Shown: positions 54,035-63,600, counted from the stretch's first letter. The stretch: DNA of 64,000 bases from JAAELZ01 sp965209105 (GCA_965209105.1 CBDBQB010000033.1:310001-374000); one strand, 5' to 3'. The notes: generated from the sequence alone by a model not told the origin. Numbers and translations are program-made.

Positions 54035-55148
54035 ATGAACCTCCCGCAAGTAGAGGATTTTGAATCACTGTTATGTGCCGATATTCCCTTATTGGATGTG
54101 CGCGCGCCGGTTGAGTTCGCGCAAGGGGCATTCCCGCACAGCCACAATATTGCGCTACTTAATGACGACGAGCGCGAGCAAATCGGCATACGCTACAAAG
54201 CCAAGGGCAATGAGGCCGCGATTGAGTTGGGCACCGAACTTATACAAGGTGATATTAAAGATCAGCGGATCAAGGCTTGGGCGGCGTTTATTGACCAGCA
54301 CCCCGATGCGGTTTTATATTGTTTTCGTGGGGGGATGCGCTCTAAGATTGCGCAACAATGGATTCAGGCAGCGACAGGGAAGGTAATCCCACGGGTCAAG
54401 GGCGGCTATAAATCTCTGCGGCGATACTTGATTGTTCAAACCGAGAGCCTTGTTACAAAAATTGATCCGATTGTTTTAAGCGGGCGCACTGGCTCGGGTA
54501 AAACGAAGCTTATCAAAGCCCTGCCCAACACCATCGATTTAGAGGGCTTGGCCAACCATCGGGGCTCGTCATTTGGTCGGCAATTAAGCCCACAACCCAC
54601 ACAAATCAATTTTGAGAACGCGATTGCGATTGAATTAATGAAATTGCACCAGCAGGGCGTGCGATGAGATTGTGTTCGAAGATGAAAGTCCAAACATCGG
54701 TTCGGTACATATTCCTCATGCCTTGTATGCACGCGGAACTTGTTCGGCCCCTTGCGTTGACATTATCGACACCCCTCGTCGGAACGAGTTGAAATTACTC
54801 TTAGCCGAATACGTTACGGAGATGCTGGCGCGCTATCCAAGCGGTTTCGACATAATGATGAATGAAGGGCTCGCCATGCCTTAGGAAGAATATCTGAGAG
54901 AAAGTCTGTCGCGGGTAAAGCGTCGCTTGGGCGGTGAGCGCCACCAAGAGATTCTGGCGCTGATGGACAGCGCGCTCAAAGAACAAGCCCGTGCGGGTGA
55001 AACGGTTGAACATCGATTGTGGTTAGCCAAGATGTTGTCAGAGTATTATGATCCTATGTATGACTACCAACAAAGTAAACGTGAGCGACAAGTATTGATG
55101 TCGGGCGATTTCTCTGAGGTTTTGGCTTACTTAAACACAACTCGATAA
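54035..55148 (+). pseudogene. mnmH: tRNA 2-selenouridine synthase, broken by a frameshift and an in-frame TAG
   Basis: The first part (54035-54667) has the rhodanese domain (IPLLDVRAPVEFAQG, catalytic Cys in YCFRGGMRSK) and a P-loop (SGRTGSGKTKLI). The frame then shifts near 54656-54664. The second part reads EIVFEDESPNIGSVHIPHAL and ends in NEGLAMP at TAG 54882-54884. The same frame then continues EEYLRESLSRVKRRLGGER to the real end at 55148 (YDPMYDYQ). A CAG-to-TAG change (Gln) would explain the stop. Repaired, it would be about 370 residues, as in the family. Two independent lesions suggest real decay. Confidence 0.88.
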
Positions 55149-55398
55149 ATCCTGACGAAAGACGGAAGTTTCAATAGGGCGAAAGGCGAAATTTAATGTC
55201 AAGAAGCAGGAAATTTTTGCCAAACTCCAGCTGAATAATAGAACATAGCCTTGATATTGTTGTCAAAAACCATGAGTCGATTAGTGTGATGAAACACCAA
55301 TGTATTGATAAAATGTAAGAAATAGTTGTTGTATTACAATAAGATACTATTATTTAAGTAGTTAATGAAATACTTGTGTATATTCAGGGAACTTTCAG
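55149..55398. other. A/T-rich upstream region of rpoH
   Basis: This 250-bp stretch is A/T-rich and holds no gene. It contains the -35 side of the rpoH promoter (TTGTGT at 55374-55379 is a weak candidate, 19 bp before the -10). An upstream A/T-rich element could stimulate transcription. Confidence 0.4.
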
Positions 55399-55430
55399 TA
55401 TAATTAGCACTCTTAAGTCCAGAGTGCTAA
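55399..55430 (+). promoter_or_regulatory. CIRCE operator (HrcA site) overlapping the rpoH promoter
   Basis: TTAGCACTC-N9-GAGTGCTAA at 55404-55430 is an exact match to the CIRCE consensus bound by the heat-shock repressor HrcA. A perfect -10 box TATAAT lies at 55399-55404 and its last T is the first base of CIRCE, so HrcA binding would block transcription initiation. It lies 91 bp upstream of the rpoH ATG. Confidence 0.92.
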
Positions 55431-55521
55431 AATCGCACCAAGGCGCAGTGAGGGCGTTGATGGGTTTTCCCAGAATCGCCTTGTGTTTTACTGCCAGACT
55501 TTATCTTTGAGGACAATTAAG

Positions 55522-56392
55522 ATGACAACATATAAACCAACTAAATTATTGCCCGTTGCGATGGATTTGGGCGTGGGCCAAGATGCTTCGGCCTATATGA
55601 ACACGGTGAATAAGATGCCTATCCTCAACGCAGAGGACGAAAAGGCATTGGCCGTCCGTTTTCGCGACAATGAAGATGTCGATGCTGCACGAGAGCTTGT
55701 TATGGCGCATTTGCGTGATGTCGTAAAAGTCGCGCGTGGATTTATGGGCTATGGCTTACCGCTGACTGATCTCATTCAAGAAGGCAATATCGGCTTGATG
55801 AAGGCGGTTAAGCGCTATGATCCCGAGCACGGCGTGCGCTTAGTTTCGTATGCCGTACACTGGATCAAGGCTGAAATTTACGATTATGTGCTGAAAAACT
55901 GGCGCATTGTTAAGGTCGCCACTACCAAGGCTCAGCGCAAATTATTTTTCAACCTGCGTAAATCTAAGAAAAAACTAGGTTGGATGAGCAATGATGATGT
56001 CCATAATTTGGCAGAAAAGCTGAACGTCGATAGAAAAACAGTGCGCGAGATGGAATCGCGGCTGAGTGGTGGGGACATTTCATTTGATATGCCTGCGGAT
56101 AGCGATGACGATAATTTTACTTCGTCGCCTGAGCAATATTTGAGCAAGGAAAATACAGGATCCCGCTCATATTGTTGCGCAGCAAGAATATACCGCGCAG
56201 AGAAATTCAGCACTATCTCTGGCGATTAAAGAACTTGACCAGCGTAGCCGCGATATTGTGACGCGTCGTTGGTTAGGCGATAATAAGCCAACCCTACACG
56301 ATTTGGCAGCTGAGTATGGTGTATCGGCTGAGCGTATTCGCCAAATTGAAAAGCGCGCAATGGAACGCATGAAAGACGTGATCAGTGCATAG
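55522..56392 (+). pseudogene. rpoH: Heat-shock sigma factor RpoH (sigma-32), interrupted by a frameshift
   Basis: The start at 55522 follows TTGAGGAC. Sigma regions 1.2-2.4 are clear: ELVMAHLRDVVKVARGFMGY, GLPLTDLIQEGNIGLMKAVKRYDPE, RLVSYAVHWIKAEIYDYVLKNWRIVK, and the RpoH box TTKAQRKLFFNLRK. After residue ~212 the frame breaks at ACAGGATCCC (56156-56164). Removing one G gives DPAHIVAQQEYTAQ and region 4 (AAEYGVSAERIRQIEKRAMERMK) to TAG 56390-56392, total 289 residues. As written the protein lacks region 4 and could not recognise -35 boxes. RpoH loss is severe in many gammaproteobacteria, so a sequence error is possible. Confidence 0.92.
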
Positions 56393-56418
56393 CTAAACAC
56401 GTTCTAAACCAGCTCATG

Positions 56419-56444
56419 AAAACCCGCTTTTTAGCGGGTTTTTT
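56419..56444 (+). terminator. Intrinsic terminator after rpoH
   Basis: AACCCGCT pairs with AGCGGGTT (56421-56440) around TTTT and is followed by TTTT, 28 bases past the rpoH stop. Confidence 0.9.
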
Positions 56445-56478
56445 GGTATCTTAAGGCTCCAACTTTAGCGTGACTCAC

Positions 56479-57293
56479 ATGAATGTCATAATTAGATATA
56501 TTGCGCTGGCGAATATCGCTATGTTGGCTTTGCTCGGCTGTAGTCCAGCGGATCGGCAGGACCAAAGTCACGCTCGCGACTTCAACAAGCACTGAAAATT
56601 CAGGCTTGCTGGATTATTTATTGCCCTATTTTGAAGCGGAATCCGGCTTGGGTGTTCGCGTAATCGCGGTGGGCACGGGAAAAGCCCTAAGAATGGGTCG
56701 AGATGGCGATATCGATATGTTGATGGTGCACGCAAAACCCGCTGAACTCGCCTTTGTCGATTCGGGGTTTGGCTTGCGACGCCATGAATTGATGTACAAC
56801 GATTTTGTGATTGTCGGCCCGCTCGAGAATCCCGCGGGTTTGGTCGATTCAGGTACTCTGCGTGCGGCGATACAGGGCTTGGCACGCACGGATTCAGTAT
56901 TCCTATCACGTGGCGATGACTCGGGCACACATAAAAAAGAGCTGCAGCTATGGGCGTCGATTGGTGTAAAGCCGAAAATTTCAAACTATCGAGAAACAGG
57001 GCAAGGGATGGGGAAAACCCTGCAAATTGCGAGCGAACTTGAGGCGTATACGATGGTTGATCGTGGCACCTGGTTAATCCTACCAGGCGGATCTATCGAT
57101 GCGCATTGTGTATCAAGGCGCTGTCGAACTATCGAATCAGTATTCTGTGATACGTGTCAATCCGGATCGTTATCCCCAGCTCAATACCCTAGGGGCTCAG
57201 CGCCTAATTGATTGGTTGCTAAGTCAGCGCGGGCAAGATTTGATTGGTGCTTACAAAATCAACGGGCAAGCACTTTTTACACCCAATGCTTAG
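56479..57293 (+). pseudogene. tupA: Tungstate-binding protein TupA, two frameshifts
   Basis: From ATG 56479 the frame gives a lipoprotein signal (LALLGCSPAD, lipobox LLGC) and then stops early. The next frame carries TupA hallmarks: ATSTSTENSGLLDYLLPYFE, VIAVGTGKALRMG, MYNDFVIVGPLENPAG, FLSRGDDSGTHKKE. Near 57095-57101 it shifts again to RIVYQGAVELSNQYSV and ends QALFTPNA. Removing one A at 56564-56566 and one base at the second site would give about 270 residues, the family norm. It is the first gene of tupABC, 96 bases before tupB. As written the transporter has no intact binding protein. Confidence 0.85.
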
Positions 57294-57389
57294 CTAATTT
57301 GATATGTCTGAGAAACTATATTTATCTTTTCAGTCGGTCAAACCGCAAAGCGCTGGGCACATTATTTTGTATCCAAACCAGAAATCTTA

Positions 57390-58088
57390 ATGGAGAGCAT
57401 TACGCAGCTCACACTGAATGCGCTCACGCTTGTTTGGACGGGCGATGAGAGCGTCTGGGAAATTATCGGCATTTCTTTTAGAACCACTGCGATTGCGCTA
57501 TCAATCGCGATTTTGCCAGCGACAGCGATAGCCTTTGCACTGGCTCATTTTGAATTTCCAGGACGGCGAATACTGGTGGCCATATTCAACGCCTTATTGT
57601 CGGTTCCTGCGGTGGTCATTGGCCTGACTTTCTATTTATTGTTGTCACGTCAAGGACCGTTCGGCGATTTACGCTTGTTGTTTACACAGTCGGCCATGGT
57701 CATCGGTCAAGTGGCGCTTTGTTTTCCGATATTGGTTGCGATGATGCACAGTGCTTTTCAATCGGTAGAACGACGCGCATGGGAGACGGCTCGTACCCTC
57801 GGGCGCAAACGCCTGCAAGCTTTTTTCTTGATCCTTCGTGAAGCACGGTTCGGATTGTTGAGCGCACTACTCGCAGCCTATGGCCGAATCGTCTCGGAGG
57901 TCGGCGCTTCGATGATGCTGGGTGGAAATATTTTGCATTACACCCGCAATATTCCAACGGCGATTGCTTTGGAAACGCAAAAGGGTGATTTCTCACAAGG
58001 CATCGCCCTCGGCTTAGTATTATTAATGATGGCTTTTACGCTCAATGCCTTGTTACACTTCTTTCAGGGCAAGGGTCGTTTCGCATAA
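57390..58088 (+). CDS. tupB: Tungstate ABC transporter permease
   Basis: A 232-residue permease with about five to six membrane segments. The EAA loop (ERRAWETARTLGRKRLQAFF) that contacts the ATPase is near residue 128. SEVGASMMLGGNI and the family pattern VPAVVIGLTFYLLLSRQGPFG fit TupB. It acts in the inner membrane with TupA and TupC. Confidence 0.88.
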   Translation: MESITQLTLNALTLVWTGDESVWEIIGISFRTTAIALSIAILPATAIAFALAHFEFPGRRILVAIFNALLSVPAVVIGLTFYLLLSRQGPFGDLRLLFTQSAMVIGQVALCFPILVAMMHSAFQSVERRAWETARTLGRKRLQAFFLILREARFGLLSALLAAYGRIVSEVGASMMLGGNILHYTRNIPTAIALETQKGDFSQGIALGLVLLMMAFTLNALLHFFQGKGRFA

Positions 58089-58128
58089 GCGATGTTTTTA
58101 GACCGGCTATAAATACTCTCAAGATATA

Positions 58129-58836
58129 ATGATCGCTTACAAAAACATTACTCTTCGGCTTGGGCAGCGCGATATTTTGTCGGCGGCGTCGATCACGATT
58201 AAACCGAATCAAGTGGTACTGTTGGGCGGCGAAAACGGTTCGGGCAAGTCATCCCTGCTTCGTATTATGGCTGGATTGTTAAAGCCAGACTCAGGCGAGA
58301 TAAGGTGTGCAGGAAAAAGTCTTGGCTTTAAACAGTCTCGATCTGCCTTACTTGCTCAGGTGATGTATCTTCATCAGACACCGTATATGTTTGATACCAC
58401 CGTTAGACAGAATTTACAGTACGCCCATAACGCTAAACGCGAGCTTGGCTCAGGCTTGGTGGATCAGGCTTTGGAATGGGTTGGTTTGCTGCACCTTCGT
58501 GATGTCAATGCAAGGACATTATCCGGTGGAGAACGTCAACGTGTCGCCTTGGCGCGAGCTTATTTGAGGCGTCCGAGAATATTATTAATGGATGAGCCAA
58601 CCGCGCATTTTGATGCCGACTCTAATGCTCAGTCAGCTGAGTGGTTAGGCGATTTAAAAGCGCAAACCACGTCCATGTTAATCGCTAGCCATGAGCCGCG
58701 TTATCTGGGGGCGCTGGTATCTGAGGCCTATGAATTGGTAGAGGGTAAGCTGTGTCAAGTCGAAGCCAATCTAAGCGCGATATCCAGCAGTCCGGCGCTC
58801 AGTATCGTTAAACCCAATACAGAAAAGAAGGCATAA
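58129..58836 (+). CDS. tupC: Tungstate ABC transporter ATP-binding protein
   Basis: A 235-residue ABC ATPase: Walker A GGENGSGKSS (residues ~35-44), signature LSGGERQRVALARAYL, Walker B ILLMDEPTAHFD and H-loop ASHEPRY. It supplies energy to TupB. The extension after residue 205 is non-conserved. It lies 40 bases after tupB and 10 bases before mobA. Confidence 0.9.
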   Translation: MIAYKNITLRLGQRDILSAASITIKPNQVVLLGGENGSGKSSLLRIMAGLLKPDSGEIRCAGKSLGFKQSRSALLAQVMYLHQTPYMFDTTVRQNLQYAHNAKRELGSGLVDQALEWVGLLHLRDVNARTLSGGERQRVALARAYLRRPRILLMDEPTAHFDADSNAQSAEWLGDLKAQTTSMLIASHEPRYLGALVSEAYELVEGKLCQVEANLSAISSSPALSIVKPNTEKKA

Positions 58837-58846
58837 TCTTCCAAAT

Positions 58847-59449
58847 ATGATGGCTGATAATTTATCTGATGAGATCACGATTGTCATACTGGCAGGTGGC
58901 CGCGGACGCCGAATGAATCAGGGCGATAAGGGATGGGTCGAATTGAATCAAAAGCCGCTTATCGAGCACGTAATTGATGCAATCAGCCGACAGAATAGTA
59001 ATATTTTAATCAGCGCGAACCAAAGCATTAAACGCTATCAAGCCTTGGGTTTCCCGGTGGTATCTGATCAGCTTTCAGATTTTCAGGGGCCGCTGGCTGG
59101 TTTTGCAGCAGCGATGGAAGCGGTTGAAACCCCCTATATTTTAACCTTGCCCTGCGATGCCCCCAATATTGCTGACAATTATCAAGCGCGCATGTGGGAA
59201 AGCTTACAAACCAATCAAACTGATCTGGCCGTCGCTTATGATGGTAAACGCTTGCAGTCTTTACATGCCTTAGTCCCCATCCATTTGCGTGCTGATTTGA
59301 TTCGCTATTTAAGTGGCCAATCGAGAAAACTGGATACCTGGTATTCTCAATACGCGATGGGCTTGGTGGATTTTTCTGATCAGGCCGAGCAATTTATAAA
59401 TTTGAACACGCCGGATGACCTTGAAAGGTTTTCACGAGAATTAAAGTGA
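58847..59449 (+). CDS. mobA: Molybdenum cofactor guanylyltransferase
   Basis: A 200-residue nucleotidyltransferase adding GMP to molybdopterin. The N-terminal GTP motif is LAGGRGRRMNQGDKGWVEL, the metal Asp is in TLPCDAPNI, and NLNTPDDLERF is at the C-terminus. With tupABC it links tungstate/molybdate uptake to bis-MGD cofactor synthesis for Mo/W enzymes. Confidence 0.92.
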   Translation: MMADNLSDEITIVILAGGRGRRMNQGDKGWVELNQKPLIEHVIDAISRQNSNILISANQSIKRYQALGFPVVSDQLSDFQGPLAGFAAAMEAVETPYILTLPCDAPNIADNYQARMWESLQTNQTDLAVAYDGKRLQSLHALVPIHLRADLIRYLSGQSRKLDTWYSQYAMGLVDFSDQAEQFINLNTPDDLERFSRELK

Positions 59450-59638
59450 TATTTCGATGAGCTTTGATTTCCCCACCATCCTAAGTAGCAGCACGAAACC
59501 GTCCCACTAAGTTTATCTCGTCATCGCAAGAATCAACATCACGTGGCGATCCACAAATTGATGCGCTTCGTTTTGTGCTATTCGAATGTCACGCTGTGGT
59601 GGAAATATGCCCCTATCAGCGTGAATCAAAAATATGAC

Positions 59639-60910
59639 TCAAGCTGAAATCAGCACCGCTCGAAAATCGTTAACATTGGTGAATGTCGGCCCAGTATCGA
59701 TGAGATCGTCTAAAGCGCCAAAGAAGGAATAGCTGTCGTGCTGTTGACACGCGTCTTCAAAACTTAATCCTGCTGCTTTGGCTCTGGCGAGTGTATCGGG
59801 GGAAATCATCGCACCGGCTACGGGTTCACTGCCGTCGCGGCCATCGGTGTCGACCGCCAAGGCGTGAATGTTAGGGTGCGCTGCGAGGCCTTCCAGCAGG
59901 CCCAACAAGAACTCCTGATTGGGCCCGCCTTTGCCCGTGCCACTATGGGTGACGGTGGTCTCACCGCCGCTGAGTAATATCGCGGGTGCTGCGCTGGGCT
60001 GTGCGTATTGGTCTACGCATTTCGCGATACCCGCCATCATTTTGCCAACGTCCTGAGATTCGCCTTCAAGTGCATCGCCCAAGATGATGGGCTGATAACC
60101 TAATTCTCGCGCCACTGTGGCAGCGGCATTTAGGCTGGTCATGGGTGAGCCGATCATTCTCACAGTGCCCTTTAAATCGTTGTTTGAGTCAGAGGTATCG
60201 GCCTTGTCCATCAATGCCTGCTCGACTTCAGTCGGCACGGTGGATAAGTACTGCTTTAACAAATGTAAGGCACTTTGCGGCGTTGAATCATTTGCAATCG
60301 TTGGGCCAGAAGCAATCATCGAAGGGTCATCCCCCGGCACGTCTGAAATTAACCATGTTTCTAAGCGCGCAGCACCCACGGCCATCGCTAGTTGGCCGCC
60401 TTTGATATTTGAGAGCTGTTTGCGTACCGTATTGATTTCCTGAATGGTCGCGCCGCCCATCAACAGAGCCTTTGTGACGGATTGTTTAAGCGCCAAACTA
60501 ATCCCTTCAATCGGTTCTGCCATCAGCGCTGAACCACCGCCAGAGATGAGTGCGATCACTAAATCGTCTTCATTTAAATCGCAGACTGCATTTTTGATGG
60601 CGCGCGCTGCCGCAACACTGCGTTCATCTGGAACGGGGTGTCCGGCGATCATCACCTCGATATTCTCGCAAGGTAAATCATATTTATCCGGCACCACCAC
60701 CACGCCAGTAAGGGGCTGCGAATGTTCTGCGTTCCAACGAGACTCTAAGGCTTGCGCCATGGAGGCAGCGGCCTTGCCCGCGCCGACCACCACTGTTTTA
60801 CGACCCGCCTTGGGTAAGGTTTTGGGTAAGCAGTGAGCGGGTTGTGCTGCTTCTATCGCAGCTGCGAGCAGTCGGCTTAAGACTTCTGCCGGTTCGATAT
60901 CTGAGTTCAT
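59639..60910 (-). CDS. Glycerate 2-kinase (DUF4147/MOFRL family)
   Basis: A 423-residue kinase phosphorylating D-glycerate to 2-phosphoglycerate. N-terminal DUF4147 has VVVGAGKAAASMAQALE, AGHPVPDERS, ALISGGGSALM and NTVRKQLSNIKGGQLA; the C-terminal MOFRL domain has SGGETTVTHSGTGKGGPNQEF and ALAVDTDGRDGSEPVAGA. Its position next to a serine-glyoxylate aminotransferase and a hydroxypyruvate reductase-like gene gives a complete serine-to-2-phosphoglycerate route. Confidence 0.92.
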   Translation of the reverse strand: MNSDIEPAEVLSRLLAAAIEAAQPAHCLPKTLPKAGRKTVVVGAGKAAASMAQALESRWNAEHSQPLTGVVVVPDKYDLPCENIEVMIAGHPVPDERSVAAARAIKNAVCDLNEDDLVIALISGGGSALMAEPIEGISLALKQSVTKALLMGGATIQEINTVRKQLSNIKGGQLAMAVGAARLETWLISDVPGDDPSMIASGPTIANDSTPQSALHLLKQYLSTVPTEVEQALMDKADTSDSNNDLKGTVRMIGSPMTSLNAAATVARELGYQPIILGDALEGESQDVGKMMAGIAKCVDQYAQPSAAPAILLSGGETTVTHSGTGKGGPNQEFLLGLLEGLAAHPNIHALAVDTDGRDGSEPVAGAMISPDTLARAKAAGLSFEDACQQHDSYSFFGALDDLIDTGPTFTNVNDFRAVLISA

Positions 60911-60968
60911 TGCGCGCAGTATAACGAAAGGCCATTCCTGACGGAAGAATGCTCAGCGGCTTATTGGT

Positions 60969-62192
60969 TTAAGCGTGATAATAAGCGGACAAATTACCCA
61001 TGATTTGATCTTTGTCAAACTCAACCCCGAGATTAAGCATCGCATCCGCAAAGCGGCCGGTGATATCTGTAATCGCGCTAATATTGAGTTGGTTCAGAAT
61101 GCCAATGCGGATTTGAACCGGCTCCGACAAGGTTGGCCAGATAGCAAAACCTTCGGATCGACACTTTCCAACTAACTCTTTCTCTCTACCATTGAATTCA
61201 CTGGGCAGATCTAGCACGATCAAGCTCGGCATGTTCGAGGTCACGTCGCAGCCCATGCTGGTGACGGCCTGAACCAAGGCCTTTTCGTGATAGATATAAT
61301 CTTCTGCGGTTTGCTCTCGACCATGGGTCAATAAAATACGCAAAGCCTCATGCAATGCCGCAACCGCATAGCCTGAATGGGTGCGATGGTAGCCTGCTGC
61401 TTCGACATCTTTTCCATCGACAATGCCCCAATGCCGACCTTCTAAAATAGGATGATGCACATAGGTATAGCAACCGCGTGATTTAACCAGCTCGATTGCT
61501 TCATCCCGAAAAGACACCGGCGCATAGGTCAATGGCAGGCTTAATACGCCTTTTTGCGGGCAAGAGGCCCAGGCAACAATGGCAGGATAGTCGTCGATAT
61601 TAAAAAAGCCCACGCCTAAGCTGGAGACCGCATCCACCAAACCCATTGCGCCATGCTTTGCGCAGGCGTCATTAAAGCCTTGAATATCGTTAATTCGGCC
61701 ACTGCCCGTTTCCCAATGCGCCATAAATGCCCACATGGGTTTATGTTTTGCTATCGCCTCATCTGCCATTTCGGCGCTCACTGAGGTGCCGTGTGGCACG
61801 TCAATTATGGTGACATTCGCGGGTTGAGGATTGATGGGGTCGGCCGCTAAATCTTCGATGCTTGAAGCTTTCATACGAATGGTTTGGCCGTCGATTCCGC
61901 TGAACGTGCCGTTGTTAAATACCACCACGGTATCACCGGGTAAGATCATGCTTAGCATGCAGTCCAGTGCACTAAAGCCCGTTCCCCCCACGCCATAGGT
62001 ATAGGTATTTTCTGTGCCCCAAGCAGTGCGCAACATGTGCTTTGATTCAGCCATGCCGCGCAGCACGTCGGGCTGCATATGATCTGCAACGCCCGCATTA
62101 CTAAAGGCCTCTAAGACGCGTGGATCAGTGTTACCTGGCCCAGGACCGGCCGCTAAAGTATGGGGGATGACTAATGCTGGATAGATACTCAC
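60969..62192 (-). CDS. Serine-glyoxylate aminotransferase-like class V aminotransferase
   Basis: A 407-residue PLP enzyme with a GTG start preceded by AGAGGA. The N-terminal AAGPGPGNTDPRVLEAF, the block DAVSSLG (PLP Asp) and CPQKGVLSLPLTYA (PLP Lys) define the AGAT/SGAT group. It would move the amino group of serine to glyoxylate, giving hydroxypyruvate and glycine. It is 58 bases upstream of the glycerate kinase in the same direction and divergent from the dehydrogenase gene. Confidence 0.9.
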   Translation of the reverse strand: MSIYPALVIPHTLAAGPGPGNTDPRVLEAFSNAGVADHMQPDVLRGMAESKHMLRTAWGTENTYTYGVGGTGFSALDCMLSMILPGDTVVVFNNGTFSGIDGQTIRMKASSIEDLAADPINPQPANVTIIDVPHGTSVSAEMADEAIAKHKPMWAFMAHWETGSGRINDIQGFNDACAKHGAMGLVDAVSSLGVGFFNIDDYPAIVAWASCPQKGVLSLPLTYAPVSFRDEAIELVKSRGCYTYVHHPILEGRHWGIVDGKDVEAAGYHRTHSGYAVAALHEALRILLTHGREQTAEDYIYHEKALVQAVTSMGCDVTSNMPSLIVLDLPSEFNGREKELVGKCRSEGFAIWPTLSEPVQIRIGILNQLNISAITDITGRFADAMLNLGVEFDKDQIMGNLSAYYHA

Positions 62193-62628
62193 GGAACGGT
62201 CCTCTTAAATGACAGATTAAATAAAGTATGCGGCTTGCATATCTTTTGTAGTTTGGGGGCAAAGTTTGCCCTGACTATTTATAATGGATTCGCTTTGTTT
62301 GAGCAAACGATTCTCTGATCTATGCCAAACCAATTATGATCCAGACCAATCTAGCGATGTTCGCAAACCCATTACAAACACTTCGACATATTACGGAATA
62401 ATTTGCCTTATTACTCAGCTGAAAACGACATTTCGCACGCGCTTTTAAGCACTTATATTTGGCTTCGACCAACAATTGGTATATTACTCCGCTTTACAGC
62501 GCATAATGGAGTATGCAAAATCGGACCTAGAAAATAAACCAAATAAATGAAATAAATGAAATGAGCCGAATAGCGTCATCGCGATTCGCAAAGTTAGCCC
62601 TTATATAACCCATTGGAGATTTCGAGCA
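62193..62628. other. 436-bp divergent intergenic region
   Basis: This gap separates the aminotransferase and the dehydrogenase and must hold both promoters. It is A/T-rich. A short direct repeat (AAATAAATG-type, about 62538-62560) is visible. I could not assign reliable -35/-10 boxes or an operator. Confidence 0.4.
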
Positions 62629-63600
62629 ATGAGCAAACCAAAAATAGTTGTGACGCGGCGCTGGCCTGCTGAAGTTGAAGCAAAGTTAGTGGAAGAGTTT
62701 GACGCGGTACTCAATCATGATGATATTCCAATGACGGTTGAAGAACTTCACGAAGCTTTGCGTACGGCCGACGCGGTTTGCCCCACTGTCTCAGATAAAA
62801 TTGACGCCGAGGTATTGGACGTCGACGGCATGAAGGCCAAGATGTTGGCGAGTTATGGAGTGGGTTTTAATCATATTGATCTTGAGGCTGCCAAGGCGGC
62901 AAACCTAACTGTCACGAATACGCCTGAAGTATTGACAGACTGCACGGCTGATCTTGCGCTCAGTTTAATTCTAATGGTCGCGCGGCGCACAGGCGAAGGC
63001 GAGCGTCACTTGCGTAACGGTGAATGGACGGGTTGGCGCCCTACCCATATGATCGCGACCAGCGTCACGGGCAAAACCTTGGGCTTGATCGGCATGGGCA
63101 GAATCGCGCAAGCCGTGGCTGCACGCGCCCACCATGGCTTTGGAATGAAAATCGTTTTTCATGACCCCTATCCGCCGTCAAGCGACGCTATAAAAGATCT
63201 AAATGCAAGCCAATGTGATTCACCCGACGAAGTCTTTGCACAGGCTGATTTTGTTTCTTTGCATTGCCCCGGGGGTGAGGCCACGCATCATTTGATGAGC
63301 ACCGATGCTTTCTCAAAAATGAAACCCAGCGCGTTCGTCATCAATACAGCTCGCGGTGATGTGATTGAAGAAAGTGCCTTGGTCGCCGCCCTGCAATCGG
63401 GAGAAATTGCGGGCGCGGGTTTAGATGTGTTTGAAAATGAGCCAACGATTTCTGACACCCTTAAGGCGATGGAAAATGTGGTGTTACTTCCGCATTTGGG
63501 TAGCGCAACGATGGAGACGCGTGTTGCAATGGGCATGCGTGTGTTTGACAACATGAAGGCCTTTTTCGCGGGCGAAACACCTCAAGATAAGTTGGTATAA
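62629..63600 (+). CDS. D-2-hydroxyacid dehydrogenase, hydroxypyruvate/glyoxylate reductase type
   Basis: A 323-residue NAD(P)-dependent dehydrogenase. The nucleotide motif is LGLIGMGRIAQAVA; the catalytic set is Arg in NTARGDVI, Glu in DVFENEP and His in LLPHLGSA. It would reduce hydroxypyruvate to D-glycerate or glyoxylate to glycolate. A GGAG box precedes the ATG. Placement beside the glyoxylate aminotransferase and glycerate kinase supports hydroxypyruvate as the substrate. Confidence 0.9.
   Translation: MSKPKIVVTRRWPAEVEAKLVEEFDAVLNHDDIPMTVEELHEALRTADAVCPTVSDKIDAEVLDVDGMKAKMLASYGVGFNHIDLEAAKAANLTVTNTPEVLTDCTADLALSLILMVARRTGEGERHLRNGEWTGWRPTHMIATSVTGKTLGLIGMGRIAQAVAARAHHGFGMKIVFHDPYPPSSDAIKDLNASQCDSPDEVFAQADFVSLHCPGGEATHHLMSTDAFSKMKPSAFVINTARGDVIEESALVAALQSGEIAGAGLDVFENEPTISDTLKAMENVVLLPHLGSATMETRVAMGMRVFDNMKAFFAGETPQDKLV

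Noticed and set aside
54882..54884. TAG in mnmH read as pyrrolysine or another recoded residue
   Set aside because: No pyl genes or recoding element are seen, other genes end in TAG, and the same gene also has a frameshift.
55149..55521. RNA thermometer upstream of rpoH
   Set aside because: I could not identify a ROSE-type or similar structure at the start codon by eye; CIRCE is the only clear element.
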